Assembly: GCA_002011165.2 (NCBI GenBank)
Contig: MTMI02000009.1
Location: forward strand, 62,001 to 126,000
Reading direction: 5' to 3'
Length of the DNA stretch: 64,000 bases
DNA from: Candidatus Mnemosynella biddleae
Lineage (GTDB): Archaea; Halobacteriota; Archaeoglobi; Mnemosynellales; Mnemosynellaceae
Part shown: positions 27,145 through 35,945 of the stretch, piece by piece
How positions within the stretch are numbered: position 1 is the first letter of the stretch
Layout: every line of letters begins with the position of its first letter
Notes under the pieces: generated by a model
Seen by the model: the letters and a program-made list of their open reading frames with translations, nothing else
What the model was told of the DNA's origin: nothing
Database searches by the model: none
Program-made: the position numbers and the translations under genes

Positions 27145-28715
27145 TCATTGGACTTGTAAAGGGGGTTGGAGAGACCCCGAATGATTTCGAGTTTGTAACA
27201 TCAGATATCTCGAAAATGAGCATAGGAGATTTTGTGACACTTGAATATGAGGGAATGGAGATAGTTTCGAGAATAACTGATTGCAGACCGATAACGGATT
27301 ATCCTCCAATTATGTATTCTAATCCGGAGATATCACCTTCTGAGATTGCTTTAATCCTCGGAGATGAGGAGAAAGAACTTTATCTGGTAACTGCAACGAT
27401 ATTGGGGTATTACGATGAGGAGAGAGGAGAATTCATAAATCCGAGAATAATTCCTCCTCAAGGAGCTCGAGTGAAATATGCCTCAGAAGAACTTCTGGTA
27501 AAATGCTTAAACAGAAAAACTTCCAGAATCGGAACTGCACATGTTGGATACATGTTAACGAGGAGAGATATCGAAGTTCCCGTCTATCTTGATGTCTCGG
27601 CAATCACAAGCGAGCACCTCTGCATTCTAGCTAGCACAGGAAGTGGAAAAAGCTATCTCGCAGGAGTGATAGTTGAAGAGCTTCTATCTCCAAAAAATAT
27701 GGCTTCAGTTCTGATTTTCGATCCTCACGGAGAATATCACACACTTACCGAAATGATGAGTAAAAATGAGTTCTCATCTGAGTGGTATTCTCCTCAAGTA
27801 GAAGTTATTCCGCCAGAGAAGATAAAAATAAGATTCTCTGAACTCGAGGTCTCAGATATTTCAGCATCACTTCCAGAAATGAGCGAGAGAATGGAGATGT
27901 TGTTAAGAAGAGCATACGAAAGAATAGCAAATGAGCCTATCATAACAAGAGCGATGCTCAAGAAAGCAATTGAAGAGATTGCTAATGAGAAGCCGGAAAT
28001 GAGCAATACCGCTTCCGCTCTCCTGTGGAGGATTAACAGATCTTTCGAGCAGAGTAGAATATTCGACGACTTCGAGCATCTCTCTCTTCAGAGACTGTTC
28101 TCACCTGGAAAATGCACAATTCTTGATTTAAGCACAATGGGAGACTGGGAACAGCAGATGGTTGCATTGATAGTCCTCCGAAAGCTTCTTTATGCAAGAA
28201 TGGCAACAGAAAAGGGAATTGCGAAAGGAGAGAACTATTTACCTTATCCTGTTTTCGTAATTCTCGAAGAAGCGCATAGATTTGCACCGAGAAGCGGAGA
28301 ATCCAAAGCTATTTCAATTATAAGAAGAATTCTGGCTGAAGGAAGAAAATTCGGAATAGGAATGTGCTTGATAAGTCAAAGGCCTTCTAAGATCGATGGA
28401 GATGTACTCTCCCAATGTATGACGAGCGTGATAATGAGAATTGTCAATCCTTCAGATCAGGAGAGTATAAGGACATCTGTTGAAAGTGTTGGTCGTGAGG
28501 TATTAAAAGAACTTCCGGGTTTGACAAAGGGTCAAGCGATTGTAAGCGGAAGAGCTGTGAATACAACTGTGATGATAAAAGTTAGAGAAAGAGTTACCTC
28601 CCATGGTGGAGAGAGTAAAAATGCACCAGAGGAGTGGAGAAAATATCTCGAAAATAAAAGAAAAGAAGAAACACTTCCCCCAATAGAAGAAGATATCCCT
28701 GTTCTGAGATCTTAA
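27141..28715 (+). CDS. herA: DNA double-strand break repair helicase/translocase HerA
   Basis: A 524-residue hexameric FtsK/HerA-type ATPase. The N-terminal HAS barrel spans about residues 1-120. Walker A is LASTGSGKSYLAGVIVEELL near 165, VLIFDPHGEYHTL follows, and Walker B is VFVILEEAHRFAP near 375. The arginine-finger/sensor region is RRILAEGRKFGIGMCLISQR near 395. It drives the NurA nuclease along DNA ends. Last gene of the mre11-rad50-nurA operon; its stop overlaps by 4 bases the stop of the convergent gene downstream. Confidence 0.97.
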   Translation: MIIGLVKGVGETPNDFEFVTSDISKMSIGDFVTLEYEGMEIVSRITDCRPITDYPPIMYSNPEISPSEIALILGDEEKELYLVTATILGYYDEERGEFINPRIIPPQGARVKYASEELLVKCLNRKTSRIGTAHVGYMLTRRDIEVPVYLDVSAITSEHLCILASTGSGKSYLAGVIVEELLSPKNMASVLIFDPHGEYHTLTEMMSKNEFSSEWYSPQVEVIPPEKIKIRFSELEVSDISASLPEMSERMEMLLRRAYERIANEPIITRAMLKKAIEEIANEKPEMSNTASALLWRINRSFEQSRIFDDFEHLSLQRLFSPGKCTILDLSTMGDWEQQMVALIVLRKLLYARMATEKGIAKGENYLPYPVFVILEEAHRFAPRSGESKAISIIRRILAEGRKFGIGMCLISQRPSKIDGDVLSQCMTSVIMRIVNPSDQESIRTSVESVGREVLKELPGLTKGQAIVSGRAVNTTVMIKVRERVTSHGGESKNAPEEWRKYLENKRKEETLPPIEEDIPVLRS

Positions 28716-29245
28716 TGCATCTTCTCCATTATTTTTTCAAGTATTCTCCTTAGCTCTTTAAGCTCTTCATTTATCTCATAAAGTGCTTCTTCGACTGTTC
28801 TTCCCTGATAGATAACAGATTGAAGTCTTGAGCGATAAAGCTTTTTTAGATCGATTTCATGATAAAATTCATGTCTTCTTTTGTATATGTCTCTCGCAGT
28901 TATACGAACATAAAGATAATCGTGAGTTTCTGCAAGTTCTTTCAGAGATTTGAACCCAAGCATGAACCTTTTGAATTCATCAGATCTTATGTAAGGAGCA
29001 TACATTAGGAAGTCTTCTCCACTCTCTTTCCTCTCAAAACCAAATCTTATTTCCACATCTTCTGCGACAGCGCCAACATTTCTCACGCATAAAACTGGTC
29101 CTACTTCTTCGAAAACATCAATTCTCGCTTCAAGAATGGGTCTCACATCATCGAGCCTGTATTGACGCATGTGCCAAGCGTAGTAACCGTTTGCAATAGC
29201 TAAGAAAGTTGTAACAATTACAGACGCCCAGAGTGCGTCAACCAT
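28712..29245 (-). CDS. Predicted membrane-anchored protein of unknown function
   Basis: A 177-residue protein not assigned to a family. Residues about 4-24 (ALWASVIVTTFLAIANGYYA) form one hydrophobic membrane segment. A soluble beta-rich region follows (EARIDVFEEVGPVLCVRNVG, EIRFGFERK), then a C-terminal coiled-coil helix (ALYEINEELKELRRILEKI). The topology suggests an N-terminal anchor with a cytoplasmic domain, but no motif indicates activity. An AT-rich TATA-like stretch lies about 25-30 bases before the ATG. It is convergent with herA and 32 bases upstream of the phospholipid/solute transferase gene, with no clear link to either. Confidence 0.7.
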   Translation of the reverse strand: MVDALWASVIVTTFLAIANGYYAWHMRQYRLDDVRPILEARIDVFEEVGPVLCVRNVGAVAEDVEIRFGFERKESGEDFLMYAPYIRSDEFKRFMLGFKSLKELAETHDYLYVRITARDIYKRRHEFYHEIDLKKLYRSRLQSVIYQGRTVEEALYEINEELKELRRILEKIMEKMH

Positions 29246-29277
29246 GAAAGTGGGATTTTACAATTGGACATAAAAAT

Positions 29278-29898
29278 CTACTGCTCTCTTTCAAAATTGA
29301 GTATAATTTCTGAGGTTTTAAGCACAACATAGCTCAGGGAGAGAGCTCCAATTATCATGAGAGCTTCGAAAACCATTCCAAAAAGTGAAAAAAGAAAGAG
29401 CACGAAAAGACGAATATCTCTTGAGGCCAATATCGGAACATTGCCAAAAGTTCCGGGATGAATCCCTAGGAGCCTCCTACCTTCACTATGAAGATAGCTC
29501 ACGAGAATAGATCCCGATATTGCAAGAAAGGCCACAAGAAAGATCTCCTCAGAAGCTTTCAAATTCCAAGCATAAAGAGATGCACCGAAAATTATGATAA
29601 AATCTGAGAATCTATCCAGCATCGTATCAAAAAAAGCTCCATAATTTGAGGATCTCCCGGTGGCTCTTGCTAATTCTCCATCCACTCCATCCAAGATGGA
29701 AGATATCTGAACCAATATTCCCGCAAAAATAGGATATTGAAAGAAATAAAGAGGGAACGTAAGAAGTGCGAGTAAAAAAGAGATTAATGATACTCCATTT
29801 GGAGTTAGAGGTATTTCATGAGAAATGATGAATGACGTGATCTTCATAGAAATTTTCCGATTCAAATGCTTTGAGATGAATCCATCGGAGTTTTTCAA
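29278..29898 (-). CDS. CDP-alcohol phosphatidyltransferase, probable di-myo-inositol-phosphate-phosphate synthase (DIPPS)
   Basis: About 206 residues. It contains the CDP-alcohol phosphotransferase signature DG(x2)AR(x8)G(x3)D(x3)D, seen as DGVDGELARATGR, then YGAFFDTMLDRFSD. Five or so hydrophobic helices follow. TTG 29896-29898 overlaps the upstream stop as TTGA and is preceded by GGAGGTGA; a longer reading from 29991 overlaps the partner gene. Because the partner is an inositol-phosphate cytidylyltransferase-like protein and inositol-phosphate synthase lies next door, DIPPS (CDP-inositol plus inositol phosphate) is the best reading. An archaetidylinositol-phosphate synthase is the alternative. 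Confidence 0.82.
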   Translation of the reverse strand: MKNSDGFISKHLNRKISMKITSFIISHEIPLTPNGVSLISFLLALLTFPLYFFQYPIFAGILVQISSILDGVDGELARATGRSSNYGAFFDTMLDRFSDFIIIFGASLYAWNLKASEEIFLVAFLAISGSILVSYLHSEGRRLLGIHPGTFGNVPILASRDIRLFVLFLFSLFGMVFEALMIIGALSLSYVVLKTSEIILNFEREQ

Positions 29899-30635
29899 AA
29901 ATTCACCTCCTGATAAAATGTTTCTAAAACCTTTCTTCTTTTTCCTCCCAGAAGCTCCCAGTAATCCTCGGGAGTGTCTATCTCTGTCCAAGGAATCTTA
30001 CCAATATCGGCAGTAAAAACTTTTAAACCAGAATCCACACACAGCTGAACGAACTCGAAAAGATTGACTTCTCTGTTCCATTCAATTTCTTTTACGACTT
30101 CTTTAACATTTTTAGACATCAAAAATAACCCTATGTCATAACCATCAAATTCGGAGAGTTTTTTCCCTATGTTCTTCACTCTGCCCTCCTCAACTTTAAT
30201 TTTAGTTGCCTCCGAAGGATCTATGTAACTCGAATTCCTACTCATCGCAACGAGAACGTCAGCCTCACCTCTTTGAGAGAACAATTTTAAGATTGCCGAC
30301 GGAGGATATATGGAATCACAGCACGAAACTACGAATCTCTCTGCTTCTATATTCTGAAGACCGAGGAAAAGTGAGTAAGCATTTCCTTTCTCTACAGAGT
30401 CGTTTTCGATAATCTTCACAGAAAAACCTCCAACTATTCTTTCAGCCCTTTGAGAATATCCTCTAGGAACAACAATTACGAATCTATTAATTCCAGCGGT
30501 TTTAAGAGCTCTCAACGGATAACTGAGCATAGGCTGAGATTCAAGTTTGTGAAAACACTTAGGAAGATCTCCTTTCAATTCTCTGAGCCTCTTACCCAGT
30601 CCAGATGCGAGAATGATTGCCTCCTCCGTCATCAT
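29895..30635 (-). CDS. Nucleotidyltransferase, probable inositol-1-phosphate cytidylyltransferase (IPCT)
   Basis: A 246-residue NTP-transferase fold protein. The N-terminal nucleotide-binding signature is ILASGLGKRLRELKGDLPKC, followed by KTAGINRFVIVVPRG and the metal-binding DSIYPPSAIL region. Sugar-phosphate cytidylyl- and thymidylyltransferases share this fold. Immediate coupling to a CDP-alcohol transferase and proximity to inositol-phosphate synthase indicate synthesis of CDP-inositol. In Archaeoglobus and Thermotoga IPCT and DIPPS are fused in one polypeptide; here they are two overlapping genes. A TTTAAA element about 29 bases upstream suggests a near-leaderless start. Confidence 0.82.
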   Translation of the reverse strand: MMTEEAIILASGLGKRLRELKGDLPKCFHKLESQPMLSYPLRALKTAGINRFVIVVPRGYSQRAERIVGGFSVKIIENDSVEKGNAYSLFLGLQNIEAERFVVSCCDSIYPPSAILKLFSQRGEADVLVAMSRNSSYIDPSEATKIKVEEGRVKNIGKKLSEFDGYDIGLFLMSKNVKEVVKEIEWNREVNLFEFVQLCVDSGLKVFTADIGKIPWTEIDTPEDYWELLGGKRRKVLETFYQEVNF

Positions 30636-30656
30636 CGAATTTCCTTTATTTTAGAA

Positions 30657-30668
30657 ACTTTTAAATAA
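30657..30668. promoter_or_regulatory. Shared AT-rich core of the divergent IPCT / inositol-phosphate synthase promoters
   Basis: ACTTTTAAATAA between the divergent solute genes can serve as TATA box on either strand. For the minus-strand cytidylyltransferase it would start transcription within a few bases of its ATG (30635). For the plus-strand synthase it would leave a leader of about 85 bases, ending in GGGAGGTGA before ATG 30776. Salt or heat control of this solute pathway is known in related archaea, but no operator is evident. Confidence 0.4.
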
Positions 30669-30775
30669 TTTTGGTTCTGAAAGAATTTTGTTCAGCGGTC
30701 TGAAGGAGTTTCTTCTGGCTCTATCCCTCGCTTTACTGATAAGTTTCGGGAGAAATTCTGAGGGAGGTGAAGTAG

Positions 30776-31930
30776 ATGGTAAGGGTTGTGCTACTCGGTC
30801 AGGGATATGCGGGTAGTATCTTTGCAATTGGTATTGAGAGAATAAAAAAAGGTGAGATCGAACCTTATGGTGTTCCCTTGGCAAATGAATTGGACGAAAA
30901 GATAGAGAATATTGAGATTGTAGGAAGTTATGATGTTGATGAGGAAAAAGTTGGAAAAACGGTTTATGATGTTGCTCAAAATTACTGGGAAGGAAATATT
31001 CCCGAAAGTTTGAAAGAAATAGAAGTTAAAAGAGGAGTGCATCTTGGAAGTCTTAAAAGTCTACCACTACAAGCGAAGGGTCTCGAAGAAGAGATGGGAT
31101 TGAAAGATGCGATAAACGTTCTCGTTTCAGAGTGGAAAGAGGTAAAGGCGGAAATCATAGTAAATGTGTGCACGACTGAGAAGGCACAACCCTTTGGAAA
31201 CAAAGAGAGTATAATAAGGGCAGTTGAAGAAGAGAGATCAGAGAGATTGTGCGCATCTCAAATCTATGCCTATGCAGCTTCTGAATATGCAAAAGAGAGG
31301 AGTGGGGCCACCTTCATTAATATGATTCCTGCGCTTATCGCGAACGACCCCGGGTATATCGCTCTGGCTGAGGAGAGAAATTTAGTGATATTTGGAGATG
31401 ATGGAGCCACAGGAGCTACACCCCTAACAGCGGATCTGCTAACACATATGGCTCAGAGGAACAGAAAGGTTCTTTCAGTTGCTCAATTTAATATAGGAGG
31501 AAATATGGACTTCCTAGCTTTGGTCGATGAGGAGAGAAATAAGTGCAAAGAACTTACAAAATCGAGTATAGTGAAGGACATTCTTGGATATGATGCACCA
31601 CATTTCATAAAGCCAACTGGTTATCTTGAGCCTCTCGGGGATAAGAAATTCATTTCCCTGCACATGGAGATCATAAGCTTCAATGGAGCTGTTGACGAAT
31701 TCATAGTGAATGGAAGAATCAACGACAGTCCAGCTTTAGCAGGACTTCTCGTTGATCTTGTAAGACTGGGGAAAATTGCAATGAGAAAAAGAGAGTTTGG
31801 AACAGTATACGATGTAAACGCATTCTACATGAAGAATCCGGGGCCTGAAAGCGCTATAAACATCCCGAGGATCTTAGCTTATGAGAAAATGAGAAAATGG
31901 GCAGAATTGGATCCAAAGCACAAAGTTTAG
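30776..31930 (+). CDS. ino1: Inositol-1-phosphate synthase (L-myo-inositol-phosphate synthase)
   Basis: A 384-residue NAD-dependent isomerase converting glucose 6-phosphate to L-myo-inositol 1-phosphate. The N-terminal Rossmann motif is VVLLGQGYAGSIFAIG, with an SYDVDEEKVGKTVYD acidic segment. The conserved catalytic parts are GDDGATGATPLTADLL, QFNIGGNMDFLAL and HFIKPTGYLEPLGDKK. It supplies inositol phosphate both for di-myo-inositol phosphate, a hyperthermophile compatible solute, and for inositol lipids. ATG 30776 follows GGGAGGTGA. Divergent from the cytidylyltransferase and transferase genes, forming a complete pathway. Confidence 0.95.
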   Translation: MVRVVLLGQGYAGSIFAIGIERIKKGEIEPYGVPLANELDEKIENIEIVGSYDVDEEKVGKTVYDVAQNYWEGNIPESLKEIEVKRGVHLGSLKSLPLQAKGLEEEMGLKDAINVLVSEWKEVKAEIIVNVCTTEKAQPFGNKESIIRAVEEERSERLCASQIYAYAASEYAKERSGATFINMIPALIANDPGYIALAEERNLVIFGDDGATGATPLTADLLTHMAQRNRKVLSVAQFNIGGNMDFLALVDEERNKCKELTKSSIVKDILGYDAPHFIKPTGYLEPLGDKKFISLHMEIISFNGAVDEFIVNGRINDSPALAGLLVDLVRLGKIAMRKREFGTVYDVNAFYMKNPGPESAINIPRILAYEKMRKWAELDPKHKV

Positions 31931-32154
31931 AATTTATTAACCTCTATTTTCCAAGTTGTGCTCCTAGAATGTCCCCATCTTTCTATTTTCAATGTTTTGC
32001 ACTCATTTGCAAGAATTCCAAGGAGAGTTCCAACTCTTTTTGAAGACATTCCGAGTTCTCTCGCTATATACTTCGCCTTAAAATATCTTTCTCCTCTTTT
32101 TACTTTCTCCATCAGATAATTCAGAAGCACATCTTTTGGCCTGACTTCCGTCAT
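31927..32154 (-). CDS. Small winged-helix protein (DUF7123-like)
   Basis: A 75-residue protein with a helix-turn-helix pattern: RPKDVLLNYLMEKVKRGER, then YIARELGMSSKRVGTLLGI as the recognition helix and a short wing (RSTTWKIEV). Similar small archaeal winged-helix proteins of unknown function exist (DUF7123); the family assignment is from memory of pattern. Probably a DNA-binding regulator. Its stop overlaps the inositol-phosphate synthase stop by 4 bases; the upstream side is divergent from rps8e. Whether it regulates the solute genes cannot be told. Confidence 0.7.
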   Translation of the reverse strand: MTEVRPKDVLLNYLMEKVKRGERYFKAKYIARELGMSSKRVGTLLGILANECKTLKIERWGHSRSTTWKIEVNKF

Positions 32155-32303
32155 CAGAAAAAGAAATTTGTTGAGAGAGAAGAAAAAACTTCCGTTTATT
32201 TGAGCATGCTTATAAACCGATGATTGTAATCTTCTTCACTCATCGCAAAGTTTTAAAATAAAGATGCAACACTTATACGCAGAACTGGAAAGGGTGTTGG
32301 AAA

Positions 32304-32690
32304 ATGATCTGGCAGGGAAGATCGAGAAGAAAGTTGACAGGCGGAGTACTGAAGATGGCAAGGAAAAAGAGGAAATATGAGATGGGAAGAGAGCCAGCTG
32401 AAACTCATATAGGTGAGACAAGAAAGAAGATTGTGAGGTGCAGAGGAGGGAACATCAAAATCAAGCTTTTAAGAGCAGAATATGCTGTTGTAACTGATCC
32501 GAAGACAGGAAAAACAACAAAAGCCAAAATAATAAGCGTTATAGAAAATCCTGCAAATCCGCATTTCACAAGACACAACATCATAACCAAAGGAGCGATA
32601 ATAAATACTGAATTGGGGAAGGCGAAAGTAACGTCAAGGCCAGGCCAATATGGCGTGATTAGTGCAGTTCTAATTGAAGAGAGTTTATAA
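32304..32690 (+). CDS. rps8e: 30S ribosomal protein S8e
   Basis: A 128-residue archaeal/eukaryotic ribosomal protein. Hallmarks are the start [31 protein letters not shown], the [20 protein letters not shown] segment and [32 protein letters not shown] element about 55 bases upstream and GGGTGTTGG near the ATG serve expression. It stands alone, with hypB convergent and overlapping its stop by 6 bases. Confidence 0.97.
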   Translation: MIWQGRSRRKLTGGVLKMARKKRKYEMGREPAETHIGETRKKIVRCRGGNIKIKLLRAEYAVVTDPKTGKTTKAKIISVIENPANPHFTRHNIITKGAIINTELGKAKVTSRPGQYGVISAVLIEESL

Positions 32691-33350
32691 AACCTTTTCT
32701 CTTATCTCCAAGAGATTCTCAATAAATTTACCTACACCTTCTCCTTCTTTCAGATTTGTGAGTACAGGAATTGTTTCAGGAGAGATTATTTTTAAATCTT
32801 CCACCATTCTTTCCACATTTACTTCAACTGCTTCTGCGAGATCTATTTTATTTATAACGCATATTTGGCATTCTCTGAAAATCATGGGATGCTTTCTTAT
32901 GACGTCATCCCCTTCTGTGACGCTTACAACAACAACTCTGACATGAGAACCCAGAGGAAAATCAGTAGGGCAGATCATATTACCTACATTTTCAACAAAA
33001 AGAATATCTATCTTATCTAAAGGGAGCTCGTGAAGAGCGTGATGGACAAGATGGGCATCTAAATGACACTCTTTTCCCGTGTTCAAGTTTACAACAGGAA
33101 TTCCAAGTTTTTTCAATCTTTGAAAATCGTCCTCTCCATAGACGTCTCCTGCGATTGCTCCAACTCTGAAACCCTGACTTACAAGAAGTGGGGTTGAACG
33201 CTCGATTAACATGGTCTTTCCAGAACCTATAGCTCCGAGAATGTCAACTGCGAAGATGCCATGACTCTCAAGGTGTTTTCTGTTTTCTTCAGCCTCCCTT
33301 CTATTCACCTCTAAGATATCTGTGTTAACATCTATCTTAACCTCATGCAT
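32685..33350 (-). CDS. hypB: Hydrogenase nickel incorporation GTPase HypB
   Basis: A 221-residue SIMIBI GTPase delivering nickel to [NiFe] hydrogenase with HypA. P-loop [16 protein letters not shown] near residue 38, the [12 protein letters not shown] switch region, [12 protein letters not shown] (metal-binding Cys-His-His), [13 protein letters not shown] and the NKIDLAEAV specificity motif. ATG 33348-33350 is chosen: it follows GGGTG, and the 99 extra upstream residues of the open frame have no homology and overlap srp19. It would serve the group 3b hydrogenase at 45.4-49.2 kb. Convergent with rps8e. Confidence 0.96.
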   Translation of the reverse strand: MHEVKIDVNTDILEVNRREAEENRKHLESHGIFAVDILGAIGSGKTMLIERSTPLLVSQGFRVGAIAGDVYGEDDFQRLKKLGIPVVNLNTGKECHLDAHLVHHALHELPLDKIDILFVENVGNMICPTDFPLGSHVRVVVVSVTEGDDVIRKHPMIFRECQICVINKIDLAEAVEVNVERMVEDLKIISPETIPVLTNLKEGEGVGKFIENLLEIREKVL

Positions 33351-33398
33351 GAAAGGCACCCAAAAAATTGAAGAGAGACGAAGAAGATAAATGTTGTG

Positions 33399-33683
33399 AT
33401 GAGTGAAATGGTGGTTTATCCTGCATACCTCGATCTCTCTCTGAAGAGGAGTGAGGGCAGATATATTGCCAAGAAACATGCTGTTCAAAACCCTACGTTT
33501 GAAGAGATCATTAAAGCTTGTAAGAATCTGGGAATTCTTATAGAGGTCGAAGCTGAGAAGGCTTATCCAAAGCAGTGGTGGAAAAAAGGAAGAGTGAAGG
33601 TAAAAAAAACTAAATCGAAAGGGGACGTCCTGAGGGATATTGCACACGAAATTAAGAGAATTCGATCATCTCAGCGATCCTGA
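33399..33683 (+). CDS. srp19: Signal recognition particle 19 kDa protein
   Basis: A 94-residue SRP19: [20 protein letters not shown] is the RNA-binding N-terminus, followed by [18 protein letters not shown] and a Lys-rich tail ([16 protein letters not shown]). It binds helices 6 and 8 of SRP RNA and promotes SRP54 assembly. ATG 33399 is preferred over the adjacent GTG. Only 48 bases separate it from the divergent hypB; it overlaps the convergent DUF211 gene by 13 bases. Confidence 0.95.
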   Translation: MSEMVVYPAYLDLSLKRSEGRYIAKKHAVQNPTFEEIIKACKNLGILIEVEAEKAYPKQWWKKGRVKVKKTKSKGDVLRDIAHEIKRIRSSQRS

Positions 33684-33973
33684 AGTGTTCTAACCTCCTC
33701 AACAAGTTTTTTACCTGCTACAACCTCATCTATGCTGTGTATCACTCCTCCGTGTTCTTCTGTAATTTCTTTTATCTTTTCGAAATCTAAATCGCTACCC
33801 TCAATTGTTATTTTCACGTTTTCAGTTTGCTGGTCCACTTCATAGAGGCTTATGTTCACTCCGTGGACTCCATTGAGTCTCCCGAGTTCTGTTGCAAGTT
33901 CTATTATACTCGGTTCATGTGGTTTAAGGACATCCAGAACAAGCCGTTTTATTCCGTTCATATTCATCCTCAA
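33671..33973 (-). CDS. DUF211 family protein
   Basis: A 100-residue ferredoxin-like fold protein of the archaeal DUF211 family (COG1888): [55 protein letters not shown] and [14 protein letters not shown]. Structures in this family show oligomers with metal or phosphate sites, but no function is established. It is convergent with srp19 and about 40 bases divergent from the PHP gene. Confidence 0.9.
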   Translation of the reverse strand: MRMNMNGIKRLVLDVLKPHEPSIIELATELGRLNGVHGVNISLYEVDQQTENVKITIEGSDLDFEKIKEITEEHGGVIHSIDEVVAGKKLVEEVRTLQDR

Positions 33974-34015
33974 AGGGGAAGTGTTTTATACTCCGTAATA
34001 ATACTTACGATCCAC

Positions 34016-34660
34016 ATGTATGATCTTCACACTCACACCGTTTTGAGCGATGGAATTCTTCTGCCCTCCGAACTCATAAGAACTGCGAAGGTGATGGGCT
34101 ATGAAGGAGTTGCGATAACAGACCACGTTGACTTTTCCAATCTTGAACATGTTGTGAGGTCTCTGAAAAAGATAGAGGAAGAGAATTGGGAAATTGAAGT
34201 GCTTATAGGTGTTGAGATTACACATGTTCCTCCAAGAAAAATTGAAAAAATTATCAGAAAAGCGAAAGAGTTGGGAGTTGAGTATATTGTAATACATGGG
34301 GAAACGATAGTTGAACCAGTAGAGAAGGGGACTAATAGAGCAGGAATAGAAGCAGGAGCAAATCTGATAGCCCATCCAGGTCTCATAACAGAAGAAGATG
34401 TAGAAAAAGCAAAGGAAAATTGCGTTTTCCTCGAAATAACCTCTAGAAGGGGACATTCATTGACGAATGGGCATGTAGCGAAACTCTCCTTGGAAATAGG
34501 TGCAAATTTGATTGTAAATAGCGATCTGCATGAACCAGAGGATTTAATGAGTAATGATCTTCTCAGGAACGTCGCAAAAGGGGCAGGAGTTGGAGAGAGC
34601 GATCTGAAAAAGGTTCTCGAAGAGAATCCAAGAAAACTTCTTGAGCTATTTCAAATATAA
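34016..34660 (+). CDS. PHP domain phosphoesterase (histidinol-phosphatase-like)
   Basis: A 214-residue PHP protein. The N-terminal metal motif is MYDLHTHTVLSDG, followed by GYEGVAITDHVDF, IGVEITHVPP, IVIHGETI, NLIAHPGL and, near the end, IVNSDLHEPEDL. These His/Asp residues form the trinuclear metal site. The small size and archaeal sequence resemble COG1387 members; the substrate is unknown, though histidinol phosphate is possible since hisD is present. ATG 34016 is chosen; the upstream open frame overlaps DUF211 with no homology. Confidence 0.85.
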   Translation: MYDLHTHTVLSDGILLPSELIRTAKVMGYEGVAITDHVDFSNLEHVVRSLKKIEEENWEIEVLIGVEITHVPPRKIEKIIRKAKELGVEYIVIHGETIVEPVEKGTNRAGIEAGANLIAHPGLITEEDVEKAKENCVFLEITSRRGHSLTNGHVAKLSLEIGANLIVNSDLHEPEDLMSNDLLRNVAKGAGVGESDLKKVLEENPRKLLELFQI

Positions 34661-34675
34661 AATTATTGCGTAAAG

Positions 34676-34682
34676 TTTATAT
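34676..34682 (+). promoter_or_regulatory. gar1-tfb promoter TATA box
   Basis: TTTATAT lies about 30 bases upstream of the gar1 TTG start, with no ribosome-binding sequence in between. Initiation about 25 bases downstream would give a leaderless or nearly leaderless gar1 message. Confidence 0.5.
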
Positions 34683-34708
34683 GCTGGTATTTTGTACACT
34701 ATTTAAGG

Positions 34709-34954
34709 TTGACGGCAAATAGGAAGCTTAGGAAACTGGGAGAAGTTATTGGTATTTCTTCACAGAGGAATTTGATTGTAAAAGTCCAGAGTTCGAGAAT
34801 ACCTAAGATAAATTCAAAGGTATTTGACAAAAGAAAGAGAGTAGTGGGATTCGTTTTTGACATCATCGGCCCCGTGGAGAGTCCTTATGCTGTTGTTAAA
34901 CCTGAAGTATATCATGAGGAAATGAAAGGAAAAATCCTTTACGTTTGGAGGTAA
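34709..34954 (+). CDS. gar1: H/ACA ribonucleoprotein subunit Gar1
   Basis: An 81-residue Gar1: [20 protein letters not shown], then [20 protein letters not shown] and [16 protein letters not shown], a six-stranded barrel typical of the H/ACA guide-RNA pseudouridylation complex. It starts with TTG. The gar1-tfb arrangement, 4 bases apart, is widely conserved in archaea and supports both calls. Confidence 0.92.
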   Translation: MTANRKLRKLGEVIGISSQRNLIVKVQSSRIPKINSKVFDKRKRVVGFVFDIIGPVESPYAVVKPEVYHEEMKGKILYVWR

Positions 34955-34958
34955 GATT

Positions 34959-35945
34959 ATGGAGCTTGAAAAAATTAAAGAAAAAGAAATAGAAAAGAAA
35001 GAAAAAGAAGTTGAAAAAGAGGCAGAGGAGAAGGAATTTCTCGGGAACATTTGTCCAGAATGTGGTAGCAAGAGATTGGAATACGATTATGAAAGAGGTG
35101 AGCTTGTCTGCACTAATTGTGGGCTTGTTGTAGATGAAGACCTCATAGATATGGGGCCAGAATGGAGAGCATTCGATCATGAACAGAGAATGAAGAGGAG
35201 CAGAGTTGGTGCCCCAATGACATATACGATTCACGACAAGGGTCTTTCAACCATGATAGACTGGAGAAACAGAGATTCTTACGGAAAGTCAATATCGCCA
35301 AGCACCAGAGCCCAGCTTTACAGATTGAGAAAATGGCAAAGAAGAATAAGAGTTAGTAATGCAACTGAGAGAAATCTCGCTTTTGCTTTGAGTGAATTAG
35401 ATAGAATGGCATCTGCCCTTGGTCTTCCAAGAAATGTTCGAGAGACTGCAGCAGTGATCTACAGAAAGGCGGTTGAAAAGAATCTGATAAGAGGTAGAAG
35501 TATTGAAGGGGTTGCAGCTGCATCGCTTTATGCAGCATGCAGGCAGTGTAATGTTCCAAGAACGCTTGACGAAATTGCAGAGGTCTCGAGAGTCTCGAGA
35601 AAGGAGATTGGAAGAACCTACAGATTCATCGCAAGAGAGCTCAAGCTGAAACTTCTCCCGACCTCGCCAATTGACTATGTGCCAAGGTTCTGCTCAGGTC
35701 TCGGGCTCAGCAGTAAAGTTCAGCAAAAAGCTATAGAAATTCTCAAACAGGCCCAAGAAAAAGAACTGACAAGTGGAAGGGGTCCAACAGGAGTGGCAGC
35801 TGCAGCAATCTATATAAGTTCTGTACTATGTGGAGAGAGAAGGACTCAGAGAGAGGTCGCTGAAGTAGCTGGAATAACAGAGGTAACGATAAGAAACAGA
35901 TATAAAGAACTTGCGGAGAAGCTCGATATAGAGATCATTCTCTGA
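34959..35945 (+). CDS. tfb: Transcription initiation factor TFB
   Basis: A 328-residue TFIIB homologue. A very Glu/Lys-rich 25-residue N-terminal extension precedes the Zn ribbon ([13 protein letters not shown] and [13 protein letters not shown]). The B-reader region is [19 protein letters not shown]. Two cyclin repeats follow, with [11 protein letters not shown] and [13 protein letters not shown] in the first and [16 protein letters not shown] in the second, and a C-terminal TLIIB-type VRE-binding helix ([15 protein letters not shown]). Start ATG follows GGAGGT. The charged N-terminal extension is longer than usual. Confidence 0.97.
   Translation: MELEKIKEKEIEKKEKEVEKEAEEKEFLGNICPECGSKRLEYDYERGELVCTNCGLVVDEDLIDMGPEWRAFDHEQRMKRSRVGAPMTYTIHDKGLSTMIDWRNRDSYGKSISPSTRAQLYRLRKWQRRIRVSNATERNLAFALSELDRMASALGLPRNVRETAAVIYRKAVEKNLIRGRSIEGVAAASLYAACRQCNVPRTLDEIAEVSRVSRKEIGRTYRFIARELKLKLLPTSPIDYVPRFCSGLGLSSKVQQKAIEILKQAQEKELTSGRGPTGVAAAAIYISSVLCGERRTQREVAEVAGITEVTIRNRYKELAEKLDIEIIL

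Noticed and set aside
30690-30832. Hydrophobic small ORF (LFSGLKEFLLALSLALLISFG) in the leader of ino1
   Set aside because: It would overlap the start of inositol-phosphate synthase, has a TTG start without ribosome-binding site, and resembles nothing I know; kept only as a curiosity.
33351-33647. N-terminal extension of the hypB open frame by 99 codons
   Set aside because: It overlaps the divergent srp19 gene, has no hydrogenase-factor homology, and a good ATG with GGGTG lies at the family start.
33827-34015. N-terminal extension of the PHP gene
   Set aside because: It runs antisense through DUF211; the PHP fold starts at MYDLHTHT encoded from 34016.
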